Virus record (IMG/VR): IMGVR_UViG_3300024343_000018
Span: 1-55,412 of that record
From: a virus
Length of the DNA: 55,412 nt
Strand: one strand, 5' to 3'
This document shows positions 13,506 to 20,615 of the stretch, one piece after another. Every line of letters begins with the position of its first letter. Positions within the stretch are counted from its first letter, which is position 1. The position numbers were made by a program, and so were the translations under genes. The notes under the pieces were generated by a model. That model did not search any database. It had not been told where the DNA came from and saw only the letters and a list, made by a program, of their open reading frames with translations.

Positions 13506-13703
13506 TCATTCCGATTTTAGCATAGAAAAATACATCTTATAGTATTTTTTCTTGAGTTGAGTTATGGTTTCAAAGTCTTCTTCATCAATACAATCAAGTA
13601 AGTATGAAACTCCCTCAAGCTCACTCAATAATCTTGCTATTGTTGTTGAGTTCAGTTGCTTTACATTCCATTTCTGCCTGAAGTTCTCTTGCGAGTCTTT
13701 CAT
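13506..13703 (-). CDS. Hypothetical protein overlapping its upstream neighbour
   Basis: The 65-aa frame has an ATG at 13703, which gives an 83-base overlap with 13621-13893. The likely conserved part, ELEGVSYLLDCIDEEDFETI and KKKYYKMYFSMLK, lies beyond the overlap. A TTG overlapping the neighbour's TGA would make a shorter 36-aa product by coupled translation. The start is therefore uncertain. Confidence 0.45.
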   Translation of the reverse strand: MKDSQENFRQKWNVKQLNSTTIARLLSELEGVSYLLDCIDEEDFETITQLKKKYYKMYFSMLKSE

Positions 13704-13893
13704 ACTTCCATTTCATCATCAGGTTTGTAATCGGATTTTTTGGATGAAGTCTTATCATCCACAACATTCTTTCGGTATTGATTTTTATAACTTTGAAGAT
13801 AAGAGTCAAATATATCGCAATATTTTCATCTACCCATATCAGGTATGCGAGTATTCCGAATATTACAACACAGGCAGATTGAAAAGGTGTCAT
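13621..13893 (-). CDS. Membrane protein, hypothetical
   Basis: A 90-aa protein. Its hydrophobic N-terminal region (SACVVIFGILAYLIWV and a second stretch near 26-36) is followed by MLWMIRLHPKNPITNLMMKW and a helical tail. The second half resembles small membrane-anchored proteins of cyanomyoviruses. ATG at 13891-13893. Confidence 0.6.
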   Translation of the reverse strand: MTPFQSACVVIFGILAYLIWVDENIAIYLTLIFKVIKINTERMLWMIRLHPKNPITNLMMKWKYERLARELQAEMECKATELNNNSKIIE

Positions 13894-13920
13894 ATGAAAT
13901 TACCTCTTTATTGGCACTAT

Positions 13921-14124
13921 TTAGAACCCGACTGCCTTAGATTTCTTTTTAGTTTTATCAAGGGCATTTACATAATCCAAATAATCGGGGATTTGGTTGT
14001 GAACGAACCAATACCCCTGAACGCCCGTCCAATCGTCAAAAAATATGGTTTTGCCACTTTTCAGGACAAGTTCGTAGTTATGACGATTATATGGGGCATC
14101 AGAGGTTTGTTGAAATACTTCCAT
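13921..14124 (-). CDS. Conserved hypothetical protein
   Basis: A 67-aa protein, MEVFQQTSDAPYNRHNYELV..., with SGKTIFFDDWTGVQGYWFVH and IPDYLDYVNAL. The ATG at 14124 overlaps the upstream TGA. It resembles a cyanophage protein of unknown role. Confidence 0.6.
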   Translation of the reverse strand: MEVFQQTSDAPYNRHNYELVLKSGKTIFFDDWTGVQGYWFVHNQIPDYLDYVNALDKTKKKSKAVGF

Positions 14125-14324
14125 CACTGAATTCCATCAAACTGACGAAGATATGCCACACAATTCTTCCACTTTTGAAATTCAGCATCCGAAAAATTAT
14201 CAGAGGCATAGGGAATGTTCACAATTGCGGCACAAACCCGATTCACATTTACAGTAATCATCATTTCATTTGCCGATGCCGGTTGAATGAAAAGAAGAGG
14301 AAGAAGAAAGACAAGTTTTTTCAT
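14124..14324 (-). CDS. Small exported protein
   Basis: A 66-aa protein with a signal peptide (KKLVFLLPLLFIQPASA, cleavage expected near residue 18). A short mature part contains two cysteines (RVCAAIVNI, WKNCVAYLRQ) that could form a disulfide in the periplasm. ATGA overlaps on both sides. Confidence 0.6.
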   Translation of the reverse strand: MKKLVFLLPLLFIQPASANEMMITVNVNRVCAAIVNIPYASDNFSDAEFQKWKNCVAYLRQFDGIQ

Positions 14325-14575
14325 AGATATTCCTCAAGACTGGATGATGTAGTACGCTTTCGTGGAGTCTGTTTAACTTTTTTCTGAATGTAGTCCTTGG
14401 CAGTTGTGAGGTTATTTGAGGTATGAACCTGTTCGCCATTACAGATAATAACGAACTTATTACCCCAAGGAACTGCTGCCCATTTCCCGTCTTTAGTCAC
14501 ATAACCAGCAGGGTCTGAAGGTTTATTATTCAGAATATCATAATTGGGAGTATTTGGTATGTTAGGGGTCAGCAT
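14321..14575 (-). CDS. Hypothetical protein
   Basis: An 84-aa protein with a proline/asparagine-rich N-terminus (NIPNTPNYDILNNKPSD), a small beta domain (KWAAVPWGNKFVIICNGEQV) and a basic C-terminal tail (KKVKQTPRKRT). No motif recognised. Confidence 0.55.
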   Translation of the reverse strand: MLTPNIPNTPNYDILNNKPSDPAGYVTKDGKWAAVPWGNKFVIICNGEQVHTSNNLTTAKDYIQKKVKQTPRKRTTSSSLEEYL

Positions 14576-14703
14576 GTGACATTCACAACTCTGGCGTTTA
14601 GATTTCGTGCCTCAATAACTTTTTTTGCCTCAGCAGGATTGTTAGCATATACTTCTTCTGTTTGGCGTTGATTACCGGCAATAAAAATCACCCGATACTT
14701 CAT
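14569..14703 (-). CDS. Small hypothetical protein
   Basis: A 44-aa frame, MKYRVIFIAGNQRQTEEVYA..., with NNPAEAKKVIEARN: a short alpha/beta unit that recalls small cyanophage proteins. First gene after the promoter at 14732. It overlaps the next gene by seven bases. Confidence 0.5.
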   Translation of the reverse strand: MKYRVIFIAGNQRQTEEVYANNPAEAKKVIEARNLNARVVNVTC

Positions 14704-14731
14704 TTGAGTTTCCTCTTTTGGTTACTTGTGT

Positions 14732-14775
14732 ATTATAGCAGGAAAGGGGTCCGTTGAAAACCCCCTGTGCCAGTT
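14732..14775 (-). promoter_or_regulatory. Sigma70-type promoter with AACTGGCACA upstream element
   Basis: TATAAT -10 (14732-14737), AACTGGCACA (14766-14775) and only a weak -35 (TTTTCA region). The stretch around the -10 and the element is nearly identical to that at 16574-16618. Confidence 0.6.
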
Positions 14776-14786
14776 ATGAAAGTGGA

Positions 14787-15845
14787 TCAGAGGAGTTGAA
14801 TTGCTTCAGTTTCCCCTTCAATTTGAGGAGCTGCCCACAATTCAAGCGGGAGTTCATCAAGAGACACTGTAGGAGGAGTAATCATACCACCAAACTGTGC
14901 GTGAATCTTCTCACAGTAGAAGTTAATAGGTCCGAGGAACACTTCTTCCATAACCTTGATAATCTCTTGGCGATCTGCTTCGATGTCAGATTCGTGCTCG
15001 GCGTAGCTGTTACAGATTACGCGAACCTTTTCACCCTTTCTCCAGGCAGATATCGCCCACTTGAGAATGTCTCCAGCATACCGATAAGTGAACTGGGAGT
15101 CAAGAATCTTATGTCGGGTTGCAACTCCATCTTCAGAGGAATAGTTGTTAGAACCAAACATCGGATTGGATTTAATCCACTGCTTGATTTCTTCCTTGGT
15201 AGTGTTAAAAACCTTGGTAGATTTAGTCTTTCTATCCAGAATAGCATTTTCAATTGCCGTGATGACAGGTTTATGTGCATACCGAGAAGTAATGCCACAG
15301 ATATCTAGCAATTCCCCGACAACATCACGAGTCAGAGGAAGACTCTCATCTTCAATCACCAACTTCACAACGTTGATAAAGTCATTCTGAACCGCATTTA
15401 CTGTACCATCCGTTGCATTTGCATACAAACCCATCAAACTTAAAGCAGAATTGTCAGAAAGATTGTCGTAAAGTTCGTTACCAGTATCCTTTCGCACATA
15501 CAATGCAACAGGAACGGAGTGATAGTTGTTTTCCTTTACTGCCTTCAGAAGGTGTCGATGGTCGAACAAACTCTCATTACCATCGCCATCTACAAATACA
15601 CTAAATGGCCATTGTCTTACTGCCCATCCTTCCTTTGTTGATGCGATCAGAACATCCAGATTGCCCTTGGCAAGTTCAGTCTTTCGAGGATAATTGGCAG
15701 TTGTGGGAATGATTTTGGAAGTTAATCGTGGAACGAAGTTATCATCAATTAACTGTAGTAGTGGGTATTGAGGTCCGTCTTCAGAAGTAACCTCAACACG
15801 ATGAACAGGAAAAACCTGCTCTGAGTGAACTTTAATTTTTTTCAT
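14787..15845 (-). CDS. ParB-like/sulfiredoxin-fold protein, hypothetical
   Basis: A 352-aa protein. Residues about 82-112 (FSVFVDGDGNESLFDHRHLL..HSVPVALYV) match the ParB/Srx N-terminal pattern, in which a valued residue list is followed by D/G-H-R and a VPV strand. The remaining 240 residues, mostly helical, are not recognised. ParB-fold proteins bind DNA or CTP, and some cut DNA; no activity can be assigned. Single gene with its own promoter at 15895, next to the 15950 gene and the SF2 helicase. Confidence 0.55.
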   Translation of the reverse strand: MKKIKVHSEQVFPVHRVEVTSEDGPQYPLLQLIDDNFVPRLTSKIIPTTANYPRKTELAKGNLDVLIASTKEGWAVRQWPFSVFVDGDGNESLFDHRHLLKAVKENNYHSVPVALYVRKDTGNELYDNLSDNSALSLMGLYANATDGTVNAVQNDFINVVKLVIEDESLPLTRDVVGELLDICGITSRYAHKPVITAIENAILDRKTKSTKVFNTTKEEIKQWIKSNPMFGSNNYSSEDGVATRHKILDSQFTYRYAGDILKWAISAWRKGEKVRVICNSYAEHESDIEADRQEIIKVMEEVFLGPINFYCEKIHAQFGGMITPPTVSLDELPLELWAAPQIEGETEAIQLL

Positions 15846-15894
15846 TTAGTTTAATGCGATGTGTATTGCCCATCAATTGATTGAGCATATGAGT

Positions 15895-15938
15895 ATCATA
15901 TACCAAAAAGGAATCCTTGTCAACCCCCTGTGTCAGTT
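15895..15938 (-). promoter_or_regulatory. Strong sigma70-type promoter with AACTGACACA upstream element
   Basis: TTGACA -35 (15918-15923), a 17-base spacer and TATGAT -10 (15895-15900), with AACTGACACA at 15929-15938, one base different from the shared element. Confidence 0.75.
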
Positions 15939-15949
15939 CAGCGATTGTC

Positions 15950-16552
15950 TCAGGGAAAAATATCGGAATTTCTACCATCAATCCAAAGATTATCATCTAA
16001 TTGAATAAGACCATTTTCACCTACATCATCAAAGTATTCTTGAAGTCGGGAAACCTTATTCTTCAAACTAATATCTTCAACAACATACCCTTCAAGTGTT
16101 TGTGTTGTAACATCTGGATCATCACCAATATTTTCTAAACGATCTCGTTCGTTATTATCTACAAGAGGTGCAAGATTTTCCCAAGTATTACCAAGACCAT
16201 TTGCAAGACAAGGATTACAGTTCAACTTATACATCAAGGTGGTAATCATAGTATGAATATTATCCGCATTTGGTTCTTCTAAAGTATATTCAAATGCTTC
16301 TGCAAGTCCAAGACCACACTCACCAGTTTTGATTGGATCTACACCAGTTGGTTCATATTCTGTATAAAGACTTGGACTCAATCCATTATCTGGTTCCGCT
16401 TCAGTGCGCTCTTGTTTAACTACCTTTGATGCAGAAGAATAGTTAATATCTTTTAAACAAAGTTCTGGTTCTTGATGAAGAGAAGTCCATGCCCATTCAA
16501 GAATGTTACAAAGTGCATCATATTCAGTTGGAGTTAAAATTGGTTTCGTCAT
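15950..16552 (-). CDS. Unrecognised acidic protein
   Basis: A 200-aa acidic protein starting MTKPILTPTEYDALCNILEW. It has helical N- and C-terminal segments around a low-complexity acidic middle. A CNPCLANGLGNTW segment has two nearby cysteines. I cannot place it in a family. Start at 16552, as longer in-frame starts run through the promoter at 16574. It lies between the ParB-like and helicase genes, each with a promoter of the same class. Confidence 0.55.
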   Translation of the reverse strand: MTKPILTPTEYDALCNILEWAWTSLHQEPELCLKDINYSSASKVVKQERTEAEPDNGLSPSLYTEYEPTGVDPIKTGECGLGLAEAFEYTLEEPNADNIHTMITTLMYKLNCNPCLANGLGNTWENLAPLVDNNERDRLENIGDDPDVTTQTLEGYVVEDISLKNKVSRLQEYFDDVGENGLIQLDDNLWIDGRNSDIFP

Positions 16553-16573
16553 AATGATTTTAAATCTCAGAGT

Positions 16574-16618
16574 ATTATAGCAGGAAAGGGGTCCGTTGAT
16601 CAACCCCCTGTGCCAGTT
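16574..16618 (-). promoter_or_regulatory. Sigma70-type promoter with AACTGGCACA upstream element
   Basis: TTGATC -35 (16598-16603), an 18-base spacer and TATAAT -10 (16574-16579), with AACTGGCACA at 16609-16618, abutting the helicase stop codon. Confidence 0.7.
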
Positions 16619-17889
16619 CAGCGATTGATCGTGCTGATTGCCACATCCCCCTTCTGGAAGATAATGTCCATCACGTTCTGAACCTTCTGTGCCGTGCCCG
16701 TAGATGCCTTGTCAAAGGTCGGGCAAATCACCAGACCATAGGATTTGGTGTAGGAGTCCAGAGCACCTGCCACAAGGGCACCAGAGCGGATTCCAGCGGC
16801 ATCCTGGGGGTGAAGACGCAGCGTCCTACCGACCGTTTGACCGATACCTACGATGTCCATAGAACGCATAAACACAACCGCTTCCAGAGCAGAGATGTTA
16901 ATGCCTTCTGCCAGAATGCTGTGATGAAGAACCACAAACTTCTTGTCGGCATCCTTACCCCACTCGTTGAGAGTATCAAAGAATACCTCACGATTGACTT
17001 TATCACCATCAATAAAGGCACCGTGCTTGGAAGTAATGTGCATCACAGAATAACCTTCCTCTGCCAGTTGTTCGGCAAAGTCAGTTTCGGAAAGCAGACC
17101 AATAATGTGCTTGGTTGCCTTGGCACAAATCAGGACTTTATCAACAGAGTTTGAGTAATCAACCAAACCCTCAGTTACAGTAACCTGCTTGGGATTAAGG
17201 ATAAGGTCAAGTAGATACTCACAGTCCCGTTGAGCGATGTCCTCACCCTTGACCGAAAGTCGCATCTGCTTGCAAATCACCTTAGGAGGAATGATGTAAC
17301 CGTTCTGAACCAATTGAGGAGCAGGAACCTTAGCGATGATGCTACCGTAGACCTCAGTATCATTCATACCTGCCTTACCAATTACATTGCTGTATTTTGG
17401 GGTGGCAGTAAAGAAGAAACAACGCTCTGCCTCTGCACTGAAATACTCTACCGCAGGGAAGAAGTGACGTTGAATAGAATTATGTGCCTCATCCATATAA
17501 ATTGTATCAACGGTGATTTCTGCCCTTTGTAGTTGCTGTAGAGAGTTATAGGTGGTGAAGATAAGTTTGTGACCTTGTGCCTGCTCGTACCAATTACGAA
17601 TTACATTAGGTTTCGTGGTGCTAAAATGCCTAGTTTCTCCGGAGTGAATATGAAGAACATTAGCATTAGTGATAAACTCAAGATACTCAGAAGACAACTG
17701 TTCAGCAAGCAAAATACGAGGACTAACAACTACAATTGTCTTTGAGATGTTAGACTGGAATTGGCGAACAGCATCGAAAATACCTACATTAGTTTTACCG
17801 CCGCCTGTTGGCATCACGACAATACCTTTAGAATGCTGCGAGAGAGCATCCATAGCAGTTTGTTGGTGAGGACGGAGTTGGAACATCAT
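16618..17889 (-). CDS. SF2 DEAH-box helicase
   Basis: A 423-aa protein with Walker A MPTGGGKT at 26-33, DEAH at 133-136, motif III TATP at 161-164 and a C-terminal motif VI (GQTVGRTLRLH). It belongs to the type III restriction/UvsW-like ResIII group of DNA translocases. Both helicase lobes are present, so it should be an active ATPase. In T4-like phages such enzymes remodel recombination and replication forks; a defence or anti-defence role is also possible. Start ATG at 17889 (a second ATG follows). Confidence 0.85.
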   Translation of the reverse strand: MMFQLRPHQQTAMDALSQHSKGIVVMPTGGGKTNVGIFDAVRQFQSNISKTIVVVSPRILLAEQLSSEYLEFITNANVLHIHSGETRHFSTTKPNVIRNWYEQAQGHKLIFTTYNSLQQLQRAEITVDTIYMDEAHNSIQRHFFPAVEYFSAEAERCFFFTATPKYSNVIGKAGMNDTEVYGSIIAKVPAPQLVQNGYIIPPKVICKQMRLSVKGEDIAQRDCEYLLDLILNPKQVTVTEGLVDYSNSVDKVLICAKATKHIIGLLSETDFAEQLAEEGYSVMHITSKHGAFIDGDKVNREVFFDTLNEWGKDADKKFVVLHHSILAEGINISALEAVVFMRSMDIVGIGQTVGRTLRLHPQDAAGIRSGALVAGALDSYTKSYGLVICPTFDKASTGTAQKVQNVMDIIFQKGDVAISTINR

Positions 17890-17908
17890 CAATCAATTCA
17901 ATACTCAT

Positions 17909-17953
17909 ATTATAAGGCACTTTCTGGCAAAACTCAAGGGTCTTGTGCCAGTT
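17909..17953 (-). promoter_or_regulatory. Sigma70-type promoter with AACTGGCACA upstream element
   Basis: TTGAGT -35 (17932-17937), a 17-base spacer and TATAAT -10 (17909-17914), with AACTGGCACA (17944-17953). The element encodes the last residues (KKLAQDP) of the homing endonuclease upstream. Confidence 0.7.
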
Positions 17954-18476
17954 TTTTTTCTGTCCACCACCTTTTTATACTTTCAGACCTTTTTTGCTTA
18001 GTCTCTTCGCTTTGAGGTCTTCCGGTGCTTGCCTTTTTTTGTTTTTCTTTTGTTTCTTCACTATGTTGTTTGACTCTTGGATTTTTTCTATTACTTTCTG
18101 ATATTTTATTTCTATATTCATCAGTATCATAAAGACCACTTTGCCATTTATTTTTCATAGCAGCAGATATTTTTTGTTTAGTTTCCTCTGAAAGCTTTCT
18201 ACCTTTGCAACTACCACCACGACTATCTCTAACGTGATTTCTTAATACCCCAGTTTCATCCCAAACTAAACCAAACAAGTCAATCATATATTCTTCGTGT
18301 TTGATTGCTTGCTCTTTTGATAGATTATCTTTTAAGATTAATCTTCTTTCTTGTGGAGGTATACCGCAAGTATGTTTTTGAGTCATTCTATGATATTTGT
18401 ATCCAGAATGATGTTTTCCTCTACCAATATAATATGGAGTCTTATCTTCTCTTAGATATGCGTAAGTATAATACAT
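17934..18476 (-). CDS. GIY-YIG homing endonuclease with NUMOD3 repeats
   Basis: A 180-aa protein. The GIY-YIG core is YAY at 5-7 and YIG at 16-18, with the catalytic glutamate probably in KHEEYM near 61-62. Then come three NUMOD3-like DNA-binding repeats (GRKLSEETKQKISAAMK and degenerate copies). It cuts DNA to spread its own gene. Late promoter at 18501. Unlike four other GIY-YIG genes here, no inverted repeat covers the start. The C-terminal residues derive from the promoter element of the next gene. Confidence 0.85.
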   Translation of the reverse strand: MYYTYAYLREDKTPYYIGRGKHHSGYKYHRMTQKHTCGIPPQERRLILKDNLSKEQAIKHEEYMIDLFGLVWDETGVLRNHVRDSRGGSCKGRKLSEETKQKISAAMKNKWQSGLYDTDEYRNKISESNRKNPRVKQHSEETKEKQKKASTGRPQSEETKQKRSESIKRWWTEKKLAQDP

Positions 18477-18500
18477 AAGTGGCGAAACCTACCATATTAT

Positions 18501-18508
18501 TATTTATA
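18501..18508 (-). promoter_or_regulatory. T4-type late promoter TATAAATA
   Basis: Exact TATAAATA, 25 bases upstream of the endonuclease ATG at 18476. Confidence 0.7.
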
Positions 18509-18520
18509 TAATTATACAAC

Positions 18521-18546
18521 AAAAAAGGGGTCCTGTGAAGACCCCC
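18521..18546 (-). terminator. Rho-independent terminator after the 650-aa fibre
   Basis: GGGGTC stem pairing with GACCCC, followed by six T on the minus strand. It separates the fibre gene from the endonuclease. A possible weak promoter (TTGACA at 18624-18629, TAGACT at 18600-18605, 18-base spacer) lies upstream, so a short RNA could end here. Confidence 0.7.
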
Positions 18547-18637
18547 AGTGGACGGTTCTTTAAGTGGATTAAAGTCTCATCTTCAACGGGGACAAACCTA
18601 GTCTAGCAGTATTATGAGTATTCTGTCAAGCCCCTCC

Positions 18638-20590
18638 TTATAATGTCACCCAATTAGTTCCCGTATATCCCTGAAACTCATTGATACTTGTATTAAAGAT
18701 AACTGCACCACTAGAAATACCAACAATTAAATTTCTTTGTGCTGTTGTCATTCTTGGAAGATATAATGGTTGTGTTGTAGAAACTAAATCTAAAACACCT
18801 TTTGGATTTGTAATTCCTATGCCGACAGAACCAGAAACATAAGCACCACCAGTAACTTGAAGTGTTTGTGATGCTGTTCCTGTGGAGGTTGTAGTGCCGA
18901 TACCAACAGAAGATACTATAATATCGGGAGATCCATTAAGGTTGTATGCTCCATAAGCAGTTGTTGCTGTCCCAGTTACATTTCCAGTTACATTTCCAGT
19001 TACATTTCCAGTTAGAGGACCAACAAAACCTAAAGTAGAAGTTATAATACCACTATTATTAATGTTCGTACTGGTTATACTTGTTGATCTAATATTTCCT
19101 GATGCTCTAATACTAGTCTTAGTTATTGAAACTCCTTCACCAAATACCGGATCACCACCAACAAAGAATTCATAAGAATTAGTTGAAATTGTGCTTGTAG
19201 AAATACCTAGTCTAGAAAAAGTTGTGATTCCAAGATTGCCAGTTATATACCCATTAAATGTTATATTTCCATAAACATATAAATTTTGATTAACATCTAA
19301 ATTACTATCAATTGTTGTAATGCCAGTAATATAGGATGTTCCCACCACATGAAGTTTTGATTGTGGGTTGGTAATACCTAATCCTAGATTTCCACCATAG
19401 GTGAGTGACATTAATGGACTTGATGGACTCTGCCCATAAATCCAATTAAAATTACCAGTTCCTACCCCTGCCGAACCATAATCAAGATAATAGTTGACAT
19501 TTTCAGCATTATAGTTTATAATATCAAGAGAGTTTCTAGTGCTATATGGATATAAATTATTGACATTTCCGGTTCTTATTTCTGCACTTCTTCCAATACC
19601 AATACTTGCAATATCATTATTACTACTAATTACTCTTATCGATGAAATACCAGACTTATTAACTTCTATGTCTGCCTCTGGTGCCGTGGCAGTTCCTACT
19701 TTAATTTTACCAGTTACATAAAGAGTATCAGTTATTGTTGCAATTCCTGTTGAACTAAATCCACTATTTACCGAAGTAATTGATATAGTTGCCGAAGAAG
19801 GAAGTGTTGATGCCGTCGTTGCTGTTCCAGTTAGATTGCCAGTTACAGTACCGGTCAAAGGTCCACTAAATGAGGTTGCAGTAACAATACCACCACTAAT
19901 TGTAACACCGGTTCCTACTTTAAGTGTGGAGAAAGTTGAAATACCACTAGAATTTATATTTCCTGTTAGGTTTCCGACAAAACTATTAGAATTTACAATA
20001 CCACCACTAATAGTGACTCCGGTTCCTACTTGAAGTGTGGAAAAAGTTGAAACACCACTAGAATTTATATTTCCTAGTACATTTCCTGTTAAGTTTCCAA
20101 CAAAACTAGGTGCCGTTATAATTCCAGTTGTATTTACATTTCCTGTGATGGCATCAACCGAAAATCCATTCCCAGTTAGAGGGTTCTGACCTACCTGTAA
20201 TGAATGGTATGGAAGTGTGGTTCCTATACCTACTTTAGATGTTGTAGAGAGGTTTCCGGCATTAACAATCCATCCATCAACTGCAATTGCATAAATGCTA
20301 GTTAGTCCAACGGCACTTCCATAAAATGCCGTGGCACTTACGATTCCTGTAGAGGCATACATCGTAATTCCAGAACCAACTCTTACATCACTATAAAAAG
20401 TGGAAACTCCGGTGATTGTCAGATTCGTTGCCGTGACTAATCCGGTAACCTTTGCGGTTCCGTAAACATCCAGAAACTCTGTAGGAATTGATGTTCCGAT
20501 TCCAACCAAACCATTTGCATTTACAATAAAGTTGTCATCATCGACCTGAACTCCATTTCTAAAATTAAATGATTTGTTATAATTTGCCAT
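18638..20590 (-). CDS. Tail fibre-like structural protein
   Basis: A 650-aa protein built of short beta repeats: VGIGT(S/T)xP units that resemble trimeric fibre beta-helix repeats, and GNVTGNVTG/GNLTG tetrapeptide runs. The C-terminal end has PLYLPRMTTAQRN...GAVIFNTS...EFQGYTGTNW, a segment seen at the end of many phage fibre and structural proteins. It probably forms a trimeric distal fibre or decoration. Late promoter CATAAATA at 20608. The DNA shows 12-base tandem repeats at about 18972-19014. Confidence 0.75.
   Translation of the reverse strand: MANYNKSFNFRNGVQVDDDNFIVNANGLVGIGTSIPTEFLDVYGTAKVTGLVTATNLTITGVSTFYSDVRVGSGITMYASTGIVSATAFYGSAVGLTSIYAIAVDGWIVNAGNLSTTSKVGIGTTLPYHSLQVGQNPLTGNGFSVDAITGNVNTTGIITAPSFVGNLTGNVLGNINSSGVSTFSTLQVGTGVTISGGIVNSNSFVGNLTGNINSSGISTFSTLKVGTGVTISGGIVTATSFSGPLTGTVTGNLTGTATTASTLPSSATISITSVNSGFSSTGIATITDTLYVTGKIKVGTATAPEADIEVNKSGISSIRVISSNNDIASIGIGRSAEIRTGNVNNLYPYSTRNSLDIINYNAENVNYYLDYGSAGVGTGNFNWIYGQSPSSPLMSLTYGGNLGLGITNPQSKLHVVGTSYITGITTIDSNLDVNQNLYVYGNITFNGYITGNLGITTFSRLGISTSTISTNSYEFFVGGDPVFGEGVSITKTSIRASGNIRSTSITSTNINNSGIITSTLGFVGPLTGNVTGNVTGNVTGTATTAYGAYNLNGSPDIIVSSVGIGTTTSTGTASQTLQVTGGAYVSGSVGIGITNPKGVLDLVSTTQPLYLPRMTTAQRNLIVGISSGAVIFNTSINEFQGYTGTNWVTL
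18972..19014 (-). repeat. 12-bp tandem repeats encoding GNVT
   Basis: Three near-perfect copies of a 12-base unit (ccagttacattt on the plus strand) within the fibre gene. They are likely to change copy number by slippage. Related units occur at about 21480-21530 in the 1876-aa fibre. Confidence 0.75.
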
Positions 20591-20607
20591 CTTGGAGACT
20601 TTTTAAG

Positions 20608-20615
20608 TATTTATG
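20608..20615 (-). promoter_or_regulatory. Late-type promoter CATAAATA
   Basis: CATAAATA overlapping the stop of the 1876-aa fibre, 18 bases upstream of the ATG at 20590. Confidence 0.6.

Noticed and set aside
13564-14130. Long rightward reading frame (188 codons)
   Set aside because: It lies antisense to three overlapping leftward genes with good starts and recognisable composition; its own product is cysteine- and aromatic-rich without a motif.
14754-15308. Rightward reading frame of 184 codons
   Set aside because: It mirrors the ParB-like gene on the other strand and has no ribosome-binding site or motif.
17934-18560. Inverted-repeat module before the GIY-YIG gene at 18476
   Set aside because: Sequences similar to the near arm occur only as direct repeats upstream, so no long hairpin can cover the start.
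18600-18629. Promoter for the GIY-YIG gene at 18476
   Set aside because: A strong terminator lies between it and the gene, so it was considered only as a possible short-RNA promoter.
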